Below, in pieces: positions 25,418 to 33,064 of a DNA stretch of 45,546 nt (position 1 is the first letter of the stretch; every line of letters begins with the position of its first letter). The notes below the pieces were generated by a model that worked only from the letters and a program-made list of their open reading frames with translations, had not been told where the DNA came from and made no database searches. The position numbers and the translations under genes were made by a program. The DNA comes from CAYONP01 sp964405335. Lineage in GTDB: Bacteria; Armatimonadota; UBA10988. The stretch is taken from the NCBI GenBank assembly GCA_964405335.1, contig CAYONP010000044.1:1-45546 (forward strand). Direction: 5' to 3'.

Positions 25418-26236
25418 ATGATCGAAATCAGGAACCTGACCGGCGAGATCATGGCCACGGTCGACGGCGACCGCCTCGACCACCAGGACTTCAGCGGCGC
25501 AACGCTGCGCGAGGCCAACTTCCAGCGCGCCGACCTGCGCGAGGTCGTGTTCCGCTACTGCAATCTCGAATCGGCTCATTTCGACCAGGCTCAGCTCGTC
25601 GGCGCCGACATGCGCAACGCCAACCTGCGCTACGCCTGTCTCAACGGCGCCAACCTGTCCGAGGCCGACCTGACCGACGCGCAGCTCAACCCATCCGAGC
25701 TGCTCGGCGCCAACCTGTGCGGCGCGAACCTGACCCGCGTCGACCTCCACGGCGCGGTCATGCGCGGCGCGCGGTATGACAAGAAGACCATCTGGCCCGA
25801 GGGCACCGACCCACGCTCCTACGGCGCCGAACCGGTCGAGCACGACGCCGCCGAGGAGATCGTCCGGCAGGCCCAGATCCTGCTCCGCCAGCGTGACCTC
25901 GAGGGCGCCATCGAAATGCTCGCCACCGCCCTGTGGGACCATCCCCGCAGCCGTGAGCTGCACCAGGTGCTCGGCTGCGCCTATGCCATGAAGCGCGAGC
26001 CCGACCTGGCCTACCGCCACTTCCGCACGGCCCAGCAGATCGAGCCGCACGCCGCCTCGGTGCACTATGACCTGGCGGTGCTCTTCCACGGCGTCGGTCT
26101 GCCCAGCCTGGCGGTCGAAGAACTCGAGCGCACGCTGCATCTCGATGCCCGGCACGAGAAGGCGCGCCGGCTGCTCGAGCGCCTCAGCGCCCAGGTCGCC
26201 GAGCACGCCCCGGTCGGCGAGCCAGTCACCGTCTGA
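25418..26236 (+). CDS. Pentapeptide-repeat / TPR protein
   Basis: A 272-aa protein with two repeat domains. Residues about 24-121 are pentapeptide repeats of the A(N/D)LxX type (for example FSGATLREANFQRADL and LNGANLSEADLTDAQL), predicted to form a right-handed quadrilateral beta-helix; the block ends with the common TIWPEGTDP cap. Residues about 145-250 form roughly three TPR helical hairpins (LLRQRDLEGAIEMLATAL, KREPDLAYRHFRTAQQIEP, GLPSLAVEELERTLHLD). No signal peptide, so cytosolic; both parts are protein-interaction modules. The ATG at 25418 has GGGGAGG upstream; the upstream open frame is not used. Convergent with the PQQ gene, six bases apart. Confidence 0.88.
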   Translation: MIEIRNLTGEIMATVDGDRLDHQDFSGATLREANFQRADLREVVFRYCNLESAHFDQAQLVGADMRNANLRYACLNGANLSEADLTDAQLNPSELLGANLCGANLTRVDLHGAVMRGARYDKKTIWPEGTDPRSYGAEPVEHDAAEEIVRQAQILLRQRDLEGAIEMLATALWDHPRSRELHQVLGCAYAMKREPDLAYRHFRTAQQIEPHAASVHYDLAVLFHGVGLPSLAVEELERTLHLDARHEKARRLLERLSAQVAEHAPVGEPVTV

Positions 26237-26242
26237 GCCGCG

Positions 26243-27607
26243 TTACGGTAGGCGATAGGCACGCAGCGTTGTGATGTGCCCGTCGTGCTGGATCAAATGA
26301 CCGCCGGCGACCTGTAGCCAGCGGGCGAAGAAGAACTGGTCGCGGAAGAACATCGCCTCGGCGCCATCGCGCGAGACCCGCGCGCCGCCCCAGGCAAAGC
26401 TCCGCGCGTAGACCGCGCCGCCGTGCGCGAAGATCGTGTTGTCGTCGATGAACCCGCCGCCCTCGGGCTGATCCCACTTCCACAGTCGATCGCCCGTGGC
26501 GCCGCTGTGGCCGGCCAGCCAGCTCATGCCGACCACCACCAGCACGTCGCCGTCGGGCACGATCGCCCGCGGCGCGTCGGGCAGTGGCGGCGTGCTCCAG
26601 CGCGTGGCACCGGTGGCCGCATCGACCCGCACCACGTGGCGTTCACCCTCTGGGCAGTAGTACAGGCTCTCCGCGTCGCAGTTCGAGCCGTGGGATTCGG
26701 TCCGTTCGGTCCAGACCACCTTGCCATCGGCGGGAGCAATCAGAAACGCCCGGCGAACCAGTCGGGCGAGCAGGTTGCCGCCGGTCTTGGCCAGGTAGAG
26801 GTCGCCCGAGGTCCCGATGTTGACCGACCACTGGATCCGCCCATCGGCCGGCGCCAGCGCGTAGAGCCGCTCGCCGCTGGCGTAGTAGATCTGATCATCG
26901 AGGACCGCCAGTCGGTCGGCGCCGGTCAGCGGCGTGCTCCAGACCAGGCGGCCGTCGGCCTGGTCGAGCGCGCTCAGCCCCGTGCCGTCGGCGACCAGCA
27001 GCAGGCCGGCGTGGGGGAGCAATGGGCGCTTCAGGCCGCGCTCCCAGGTGGCCGACCAGACCACCTCGCCGCTGGCCGCGTCGACGCGGTAGATGTCGCG
27101 GTCGACCCGCAGGAAGAGCCGGTCGCCGTCGAGTTGCAGCCCGCCGCCGATGGACGCGCCCGAGAACCGGCCGCGGCCCATCCAGGCCGTCGGCGGCCAG
27201 TCGGGCGTGCCGTCGCCGCCGCGGTCGATCCCGCCGCGCAGGGGCTGGGCCCAGAGCACCCGGCCGTCGACCACGTCCAGCGCGCCGACCATGTCGTCGG
27301 TGCCGATGATCAACCGCCCGTCGCCACAGGCCATGCTGACAATCCGGTTGTCGAGCGGGACCGTCCAGAGCGGTTGGCCGGTGCCCAGGTCGAGCATGAC
27401 CAGCGTGTCGACGCGCTCGGCCGGGTTCTCCTCGCGCGGCAGGTGGGCGGTGACCGGCAGCAGGTCCTCGGCGACCAGCGGCCCCAGGTCCCAGACCTGC
27501 TGCGCCGGATGCTCCCAGTGCACCGTCGCCGGCGGGATGTCGTCGATCTTGAGCTGCCCCAGGCCGACGGCGCCGAGGCACAGCAGGTACGCGCAAAGCA
27601 GGCTCAT
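26243..27607 (-). CDS. PQQ-type beta-propeller protein
   Basis: A 454-aa exported propeller. The Sec signal is MSLLCAYLLCLGAVGLGQ. Eight PQQ-type repeats can be counted by their W-centred motifs, including LGTGQPLWTVPL, VVDGRVLWAQPL, AASGEVVWSATW, PADGRIQWSVNI and AATGATRWSTPP, enough for an eight-bladed propeller. The catalytic Asp/Glu and disulphide signatures of quinoprotein alcohol dehydrogenases are not obvious, so a scaffold or electron-transfer partner is possible. The ATG at 27607 overlaps the stop codon of the upstream MDR gene (TGATG) and has GGAGGGGAG upstream. It is the last gene of a three-gene operon. Confidence 0.85.
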   Translation of the reverse strand: MSLLCAYLLCLGAVGLGQLKIDDIPPATVHWEHPAQQVWDLGPLVAEDLLPVTAHLPREENPAERVDTLVMLDLGTGQPLWTVPLDNRIVSMACGDGRLIIGTDDMVGALDVVDGRVLWAQPLRGGIDRGGDGTPDWPPTAWMGRGRFSGASIGGGLQLDGDRLFLRVDRDIYRVDAASGEVVWSATWERGLKRPLLPHAGLLLVADGTGLSALDQADGRLVWSTPLTGADRLAVLDDQIYYASGERLYALAPADGRIQWSVNIGTSGDLYLAKTGGNLLARLVRRAFLIAPADGKVVWTERTESHGSNCDAESLYYCPEGERHVVRVDAATGATRWSTPPLPDAPRAIVPDGDVLVVVGMSWLAGHSGATGDRLWKWDQPEGGGFIDDNTIFAHGGAVYARSFAWGGARVSRDGAEAMFFRDQFFFARWLQVAGGHLIQHDGHITTLRAYRLP

Positions 27608-28578
27608 CACTCCCCTCCGCCGGGCCGCAGGCAGACCTTGATCGCCTCCTGGCGGCGCAGCCGTTCGACCCCTTGGGAGTATGCCTCGAATCCCAGCTCG
27701 ACGGTCACCAGCGGCCGCAGATCGAGCCGACCCGCGACGATCTGCGCCAGGGCATACTCGGCCGCCGCGCGGTAATGCCCTTCGTAGCCGATCACATGCA
27801 GGCCGGCATGGCCGGTGGCATAGGCATACTCGTCGCGCTGCACGGCGAACAGCGCCACCGCCCGCCCGCAGCGGTCCATCAAGTGCCGCAGCGCGCCCGG
27901 CAGGCCACAGCAATCGACCGCCACCGCCAATTCGGCCTGCCGGCCGCGGCGCGTGGGCAAGCCGTCGTCGGACGGATCGACCGCCTGGTCGACGATGCCG
28001 GCAATGACCGCATGGTCGCGCCGGGCGGGGTTCGGCTCGAGGCCGATCACCCGCGCGGCACCCTCGGCGCGAAGCAACTGCGCGGCGATCAGTCCCGCCG
28101 GGCCGAGCCCACCAACGCCGGCCGTCTCACCTTCAAACGACTCAATCCGGCGCAGCGCCAGCACCGCCGCCGCGACGCACATGGCCAGTTCGAGCGAGGC
28201 GACCTGCGTGTCCGACAGCTCGTCGGGCACCGGCAGCAGGTGCTCGGCGTCGTGGCAGACATACTCGGCATAACAGCCGGGCCGCCCGTGGCCGGCGTCG
28301 CGCCAGGCGGCGACGCGCATGCCCGGCCGCAGGTCGTGCACCAAGGCGCCGACGGCGTCGACCACCCCGGTCATTTCGTGCCCCGGCTGGCCAACCGGAT
28401 AGGGGTAGACCAACTCGCCGCCGGGGAACATCGGCTCGCCCGACATGAGGTGCAGGTCCCAGTGCGGACAGGTCGTCACCGCGGTCACGCGCGTGCGCAC
28501 CTCGTGCGGCAGCGGCTCGGGCAGCGGCACCTCGACCACCTCGGCGCGGCCCGGCGCCAGGTACTGAACAGCTCGCAT
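27607..28578 (-). CDS. Zinc-type MDR dehydrogenase
   Basis: A 323-aa medium-chain dehydrogenase/reductase. The catalytic-zinc region is visible as Cys37 with His39 (TTCPHWDLH) and His67-Glu68 (PGHEMTG), and the nucleotide site as GLGPAG in the Rossmann fold with an acidic strand end (VIGLEPN) suggesting NAD preference. The typical four-cysteine structural zinc loop is absent or reduced, as in shorter MDR subfamilies. The start ATG overlaps the stop of the preceding MDR gene (TGATG) with GGGAGG upstream. The substrate is probably an alcohol or polyol. Together with its neighbours it suggests an oxidation pathway split between the cytosol (two MDRs) and the envelope (PQQ propeller). Confidence 0.85.
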   Translation of the reverse strand: MRAVQYLAPGRAEVVEVPLPEPLPHEVRTRVTAVTTCPHWDLHLMSGEPMFPGGELVYPYPVGQPGHEMTGVVDAVGALVHDLRPGMRVAAWRDAGHGRPGCYAEYVCHDAEHLLPVPDELSDTQVASLELAMCVAAAVLALRRIESFEGETAGVGGLGPAGLIAAQLLRAEGAARVIGLEPNPARRDHAVIAGIVDQAVDPSDDGLPTRRGRQAELAVAVDCCGLPGALRHLMDRCGRAVALFAVQRDEYAYATGHAGLHVIGYEGHYRAAAEYALAQIVAGRLDLRPLVTVELGFEAYSQGVERLRRQEAIKVCLRPGGGE

Positions 28579-29555
28579 CAAGCCACCTCCCGCCAATCGA
28601 GCAGCACGCCGAGCGTAGTCTCGCGCTCGTGTTCGATCCGCTCCCACGCCTCGGCCACCCGCTCGGCCGGCAGGCGATGGGTGATCAGCGGCAGCGTCTG
28701 CAGCCAGCCGTCGCGGATGCCCGCCAGCGTGGCGTCGAGCCGCGGGCCGGTCCAGCCGCTGGGGCTGTGCAACGTCGCCTCGCGCCGGCGCAGCAACTGG
28801 ATGTCGATCGCCCCCGCGGCGCCGCAGAAGCCGGCCGAGACCAGGTGACCGTCGTGCCGCAGGTGGGGGAACAGCGCTTCGAGCGTCGGCACCGAGCCGA
28901 CCGTGTCGATCACCGCCTGCACGCCGTCGGGCGCCCACTCGCCGACGGCCGCCAGGTCGGTCGCCACGTCGCCCTCGAACCGCGCCAGTCGCGCCGCGTG
29001 TCGGCCGAGCATGATCACCCGCGCCCCGCGGCGCCGCGCGGTCTGGGCCGACCAGTGGCCGACCAGCCCATCGCCGATGACGACCACCGCGTCGCCCGCG
29101 TCCAGGTCCGGCCGCGTGCCGCAGTTGTAGCCGACCTGGGTGAGCACCAGCCCGGCGTAGGCCTCGGGCGCCGGGGTGTCGGGCAGGCGGCGGACCTGAT
29201 CGCGGTGCACCGGCCCACGGTGGACATGCCCGCCGGCGCCGACGGCCATGCCCTCGACGCGGGTCATGGTGGCGAAGACGGTCTCGCCGGGCGCGAAACC
29301 GGCCGCGGCGCCGGCCTCGATGACGGTGCCGACGCGCTGGTAGCCGGGCACGATGGGGAACGGCGCGGGCCGCTCGGGCGAGGCGGGCGTCTCGCCGTCG
29401 GCCCGCTCGCCGCGCAGGAACGAGCCCTCGGTGCCGTTGGAGATCCAGGAGAAGGTGGATTCGACGACGACCTCGTCGCGGCGCGGCGCGGGTACTTCGA
29501 GGCGGCGGAAGGCGACCTGCCGCGGGGCGGTGAAGACGACGGCCCAGGTGTCCAA
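28578..29555 (-). CDS. MDR dehydrogenase lacking catalytic zinc ligands (BchC-like type)
   Basis: A 325-aa medium-chain dehydrogenase/reductase. It begins at a TTG (29555) with GGAG six bases upstream. The Rossmann motif GDGLVG is intact. The usual zinc ligands are replaced: the Cys position reads WISNGTE and the GHE motif reads GYQRVG. This pattern resembles the bacteriochlorophyllide-dehydrogenase-like branch of the superfamily, which is found in many non-photosynthetic bacteria next to sugar or polyol genes. It therefore probably works without catalytic zinc or binds metal differently. First gene of the operon; divergent from the caspase gene, with a perfect 8-bp palindrome between. Confidence 0.85.
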   Translation of the reverse strand: MDTWAVVFTAPRQVAFRRLEVPAPRRDEVVVESTFSWISNGTEGSFLRGERADGETPASPERPAPFPIVPGYQRVGTVIEAGAAAGFAPGETVFATMTRVEGMAVGAGGHVHRGPVHRDQVRRLPDTPAPEAYAGLVLTQVGYNCGTRPDLDAGDAVVVIGDGLVGHWSAQTARRRGARVIMLGRHAARLARFEGDVATDLAAVGEWAPDGVQAVIDTVGSVPTLEALFPHLRHDGHLVSAGFCGAAGAIDIQLLRRREATLHSPSGWTGPRLDATLAGIRDGWLQTLPLITHRLPAERVAEAWERIEHERETTLGVLLDWREVA

Positions 29556-29647
29556 CGGCGGCTCCGGTGGGCGCGGATTGGCCGGGCGGCGGCGCGGGCC
29601 TTCTGGGTGGCGGTGGTTGCGCCGGGCGGCGGAACGCGCGATGCTTG

Positions 29648-29669
29648 GGGAATGAACCGGCTCATTCCC
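29648..29669. promoter_or_regulatory. Palindromic operator candidate in a divergent promoter region
   Basis: GGGAATGA (29648-29655), a six-base centre (ACCGGC) and TCATTCCC (29662-29669) form a perfect inverted repeat. It lies 93 bases upstream of the MDR operon start and 126 bases upstream of the caspase gene start, so one dimeric regulator could control both directions. No regulator gene is adjacent. It is not one of the dispersed repeat families. Confidence 0.5.
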
Positions 29670-29794
29670 GCGTCCTGGGGGGAGGGCGCGGTAAAGGGTG
29701 CGCCCGACTGCGCCGATTTGCCGTTGATCGGCGACACGGCTGTCACGGCGGTCGGTCGAATGGGGTAGGAATCGCCATGCCGGCGGAGGGTCTC

Positions 29795-32700
29795 ATGACG
29801 GATGCATGTCGCGCGCGTCGCGGACGGTACGTCTCGTTGCTGCTGGTGCTGCTGGCCGCGGGTGCCGCGGTCGCGCAGCGGCCCGGCGACGAGGTGCTCA
29901 ACGAAACGGGCCAGCTCAACCGCAACAGCCAGACCCTCAACTCGGGCGAGTATGCCCAGCCGTATACCTTCCGGGTCCAGGCCGGCGAGGTCTATGCGGT
30001 GCGCATGTACTCGACCGAGTTCCGGCCGTACATCTTTGTTGAGCTCGATGACGACCTGCAGCTCGACCACTCCGGCACCGGCGGCTCGTCGCAGGCCGTG
30101 TTCGTCGCGCCGCGCTCGCGTGAGGTGCGCTGCATCGCCACCACCGTCGCGCCGGGCGAATCGGGCGGCTACCGCCTGACCGTCACCCGCGGGCAGTTCA
30201 CCGGCCGGCTGGGTGAGGGCGACGAGAAGCTCGACAGCGGTGAGTTCTTCGACCTGGTCAGCGTCTACCTGCCGGGCGACAGCCAGCTCGACGTGGCCCT
30301 CGGCTCCAACGAGTTCGCGCCGTACCTGATCACCATGATCGGCGAGGAGAAGAACGAATCGGATGCCCAGCGCGGCCAGGCCACCACGCAGCGGGTCCGC
30401 TCGGGCCAGGCCGGCGAGCACCAGTTCCTGCTCACCACCGTGCAGCCGGGCGAGCAAGGCGTCTATCAGTTGACCGTGACCAAACCCGGCGGCGCGGCGC
30501 CGGTGCGGCAGGACGACGACCCGCCGGCCGGCGGCGGGGGCGGGCTCGGCTCAATCCTCGGCGGCGGGGGCGGCGGCCGGACGGTGCTCAACGAGTCGGG
30601 CTCGCTGCAGCAGGGCGATGAGACGCTGCGCAGCGGTGAGTTCCGCGACGAGTACTACATCGACGTCCAGGCCGGCCAAAACGTCACCGTGACCTGCACC
30701 TCGAGCGAGTTCGACACCTACCTCATCGGGATTGTCGACGGCATGGAGGAGCAGGTCGAGAACGATGATCCCTCGCGCGGCAACACCAACGCGCGGATCA
30801 GCTTCACCCCGACGCAGAATGGCCGGGCGCGGATTCTGGTTACCTCGTCGCGGCCCGAAGAGACCGGCGCCTACCGCGTCACGGCCACCGTCCGCGCCGG
30901 CGGCGGACTGGCCGCCGGCGTCTCCGGCGCGCGGCCGGCGCAGCCGACGGGCGGCGCGGCGCCGATCCGCGGTGAGCTGCGGCAGGGCGACCAGACGCTC
31001 GAATCGGGCGAGTTTTACGACGTCCACGAGTTCCCCGCGCGGCGCGGCGAGCGGTACCGCATCACGCTCACCTCGGGGGCTTTCGATGCCTACCTGATTG
31101 TCATCCCGCCCGGCGGTGAGAAGGCCGAGAACGACGACGGCGAGGGCATCGACACCAACTCACAGCTCACCATCGAGATTGCCGAGGACGGCAACTGCGT
31201 GGTTGCCGCGACGACCTACGAGCCGGGCGAATCGGGCGCCTACGAGCTGCGCATCGAGCCCGCCGGCGCCGGTGGCGGTGGCGGTCCCGCGCCGGGCCCG
31301 GGTGGCCGGCCCGAACTGCAGCCGGGCCAGCAGCTCGGCGTGGGCAACTTCTTCGAGGGCAGCCTGGCCAACGGCGACAACCGCCTGCAGTCGGGCGAGT
31401 TCTTTGACGTCCACGAGTTTCAGGCCGAGGCCGGGCAGACCTACGCGGTCGACATGGTCTCCGACCAGTTCAACGCCTACCTGATTGTCGTCCCGCCCGA
31501 GGGCGAGCAGCTCGACAACGATGACGACGGCGGCTCGACCAACAGCCGGGTCGAGCTCCGCGCCCGGCAGGCCGGCAGCTACCGCATCATGGCCACCTCG
31601 TCGCGGCCGGGCGAGAGCGGCCGCTACACCATCAGCGTCCGGGCCGCCGGCGGGGGCGCCGGTGGCGGCCGGCCGGCAGTCGCGCCACCGCCCGCGGGTG
31701 GCGGCACGCAGGTGGCGGCCGGCGGCAACGTCGAGCGCCTGACCGGCGAGCTCAAGGACGGCGACAACCGCCTGAACAGCGGCGAGTTCAGCGACAGCTA
31801 CAACGTGCAGGTCGGCGCCGGACAGACCCTCGATGTGCAGCTCTCGTCGCAGCAGTTCGACCCCTACCTGATCGTCGCCCTCCCCAACGGCGAGCAGGAA
31901 GACAACGACGACATGGTCGAGGGCCAGAGCACCGCCGGGCTGCGCATCACCGCACAGCAAGCCGGCACTTACCGAGTCATCTGCACCAGCTACCGGCCGG
32001 GCGAGACGGGCGCCTACCAGCTCGCCATCCAGGTCGGCGGCACCGGCGGCACCCGGCCGGGCGGCAACGTGCCGGGCGGCTCGCTGCAGCCCCCGGTCGG
32101 CGGCGGCGGTGACGGCCGAACCACCTATGGCGTCTTCGTCGGCATCGACAAGTACCCCGATGCGCCGCTGCAGTTCTGCGCCGGCGACGCACAGAACATG
32201 GCCGCGGCGTTCGAGCAGGCGGGGATCGTCCCGTCCAACCGCCGGCACGTCGTGACCGACGCACAGGCGACGCGCGACAACGTGCTCAACGCCCTGCGCC
32301 AGGTCGGCCAGGCGGCCGGGCCGAACGACATGATCATGTTCTTCTTCAGCGGCCACGGCGGCCAGTCGCCCGAGGACCAGCGCAGCCAGGAGGCCGACCT
32401 CAAAGAAGAGTTCATCATGTGCGTCGACCGGCCCATCTTCGATGATGAGCTGGCCCAGCTCATCGACGGCTTCCGCGCCGGCCTGACTCTGGTCTACCTC
32501 GACTCCTGCTTCAGCGGCGGGTTCGCCAAGGACATCATCACCAAGCCGGGCCGCATGGGCATCTTCTCGAGCGACGAGGACCTGACCAGCAACGTCGCCG
32601 GCAAGTTCCAGGCCGGCGGCTACCTGAGCTACTTCATGCTCAAGGGCATCGCCGGCCGGGCCGACCAGAACGCCGACAAGGTGATCACCGCCGCCGAGCT

Positions 32701-32842
32701 GAGCTACTACCTCGAGGACTCTTTCAACCAGGAGGCCAGCGGCCTGGCCGCCGTCACCGCCGACGAGCAGCGCGGCTATCAGCGGCTGCGCATCGACCGC
32801 GGCGGTGTCAAGCTCGATACGCCGCTGTTCTTCCTGCCGTAA
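29795..32842 (+). CDS. Secreted caspase-fold (C14) protein with six PPC-like repeats and an EF-hand loop
   Basis: A 1015-aa exported protein. The ATG at 29795 has GGAGG five bases upstream and a Sec signal ending AGAAVAQ (an ATG at 29777 is an alternative). Six similar beta-sandwich modules of the PPC type follow, about 35-130, 135-230, 264-366, 391-488, 522-616 and 648-746. Each has L-x-SGEF, a (D/N)xYLI strand, an NDD acidic turn and a PGE-x-GxY ending; Gly/Pro-rich linkers join several. Residues 777-980 are a caspase-type domain with His854 in SGHGG and Cys905 in DSCFSGG, the catalytic dyad. Within it D957-x-N-x-D-x-x-I-T-x-x-E968 matches a 12-residue EF-hand loop, suggesting calcium control as in metacaspases. 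Expected specificity is after Arg/Lys; targets unknown. Confidence 0.88.
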   Translation: MTDACRARRGRYVSLLLVLLAAGAAVAQRPGDEVLNETGQLNRNSQTLNSGEYAQPYTFRVQAGEVYAVRMYSTEFRPYIFVELDDDLQLDHSGTGGSSQAVFVAPRSREVRCIATTVAPGESGGYRLTVTRGQFTGRLGEGDEKLDSGEFFDLVSVYLPGDSQLDVALGSNEFAPYLITMIGEEKNESDAQRGQATTQRVRSGQAGEHQFLLTTVQPGEQGVYQLTVTKPGGAAPVRQDDDPPAGGGGGLGSILGGGGGGRTVLNESGSLQQGDETLRSGEFRDEYYIDVQAGQNVTVTCTSSEFDTYLIGIVDGMEEQVENDDPSRGNTNARISFTPTQNGRARILVTSSRPEETGAYRVTATVRAGGGLAAGVSGARPAQPTGGAAPIRGELRQGDQTLESGEFYDVHEFPARRGERYRITLTSGAFDAYLIVIPPGGEKAENDDGEGIDTNSQLTIEIAEDGNCVVAATTYEPGESGAYELRIEPAGAGGGGGPAPGPGGRPELQPGQQLGVGNFFEGSLANGDNRLQSGEFFDVHEFQAEAGQTYAVDMVSDQFNAYLIVVPPEGEQLDNDDDGGSTNSRVELRARQAGSYRIMATSSRPGESGRYTISVRAAGGGAGGGRPAVAPPPAGGGTQVAAGGNVERLTGELKDGDNRLNSGEFSDSYNVQVGAGQTLDVQLSSQQFDPYLIVALPNGEQEDNDDMVEGQSTAGLRITAQQAGTYRVICTSYRPGETGAYQLAIQVGGTGGTRPGGNVPGGSLQPPVGGGGDGRTTYGVFVGIDKYPDAPLQFCAGDAQNMAAAFEQAGIVPSNRRHVVTDAQATRDNVLNALRQVGQAAGPNDMIMFFFSGHGGQSPEDQRSQEADLKEEFIMCVDRPIFDDELAQLIDGFRAGLTLVYLDSCFSGGFAKDIITKPGRMGIFSSDEDLTSNVAGKFQAGGYLSYFMLKGIAGRADQNADKVITAAELSYYLEDSFNQEASGLAAVTADEQRGYQRLRIDRGGVKLDTPLFFLP

Positions 32843-32859
32843 GGCCGGGATCGAATCTC

Positions 32860-32900
32860 GTCGCCGGCGCTCGGCCCGCCGCGGGCCGGGCGCCGGCGAC
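32860..32900. terminator. Bidirectional GC-rich hairpin between convergent genes
   Basis: GTCGCCGGCGC (32860-32870) pairs perfectly with GCGCCGGCGAC (32890-32900), and an inner CGGCCCG-CCG-CGGGCCG continues the stem with one mismatch between. The 41-base hairpin stands between the caspase gene end (32842) and the end of the small membrane protein gene (32903). It lacks a T-run on either side; the role is inferred from position and symmetry. Confidence 0.5.
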
Positions 32901-32902
32901 CT

Positions 32903-33064
32903 TCATCGGGTTGCCCGCCCGCTGGCGGTCGCGTCCGCCATCGCCTCCGCCGCCCGCAACATCCCGCGGCCGACGAACCACCACAGCCCGCCGAGTAGCG
33001 CCAGCACCAACAGCGCCAGCCACCACCGACGCCCGGCGCGCCGCTCGCCCGACCGCTCAGCCAA
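32903..33064 (-). CDS. Small single-pass membrane protein (53 aa)
   Basis: A short gene starting at a TTG (33064) that overlaps the end of the preceding gene by eight bases, with GAGGTGG upstream. The protein has a basic N-terminus (MAERSGERRAGRR), one hydrophobic helix at residues 14-31 (WWLALLVLALLGGLWWFV) and a short helical tail rich in Ala. Topology predicts the N-terminus inside. Real coding is supported by the clean topology and the overlap; it is too short and too unusual in start codon to be certain. It may anchor or assist the exported protein encoded just upstream. Confidence 0.5.
   Translation of the reverse strand: MAERSGERRAGRRWWLALLVLALLGGLWWFVGRGMLRAAEAMADATASGRATR

Noticed and set aside
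32808..33026. A 72-residue minus-strand frame after the caspase gene
   Set aside because: It is the wrong frame of the small membrane protein at 32903-33064, which has a proper hydrophobic helix and overlaps the upstream gene.
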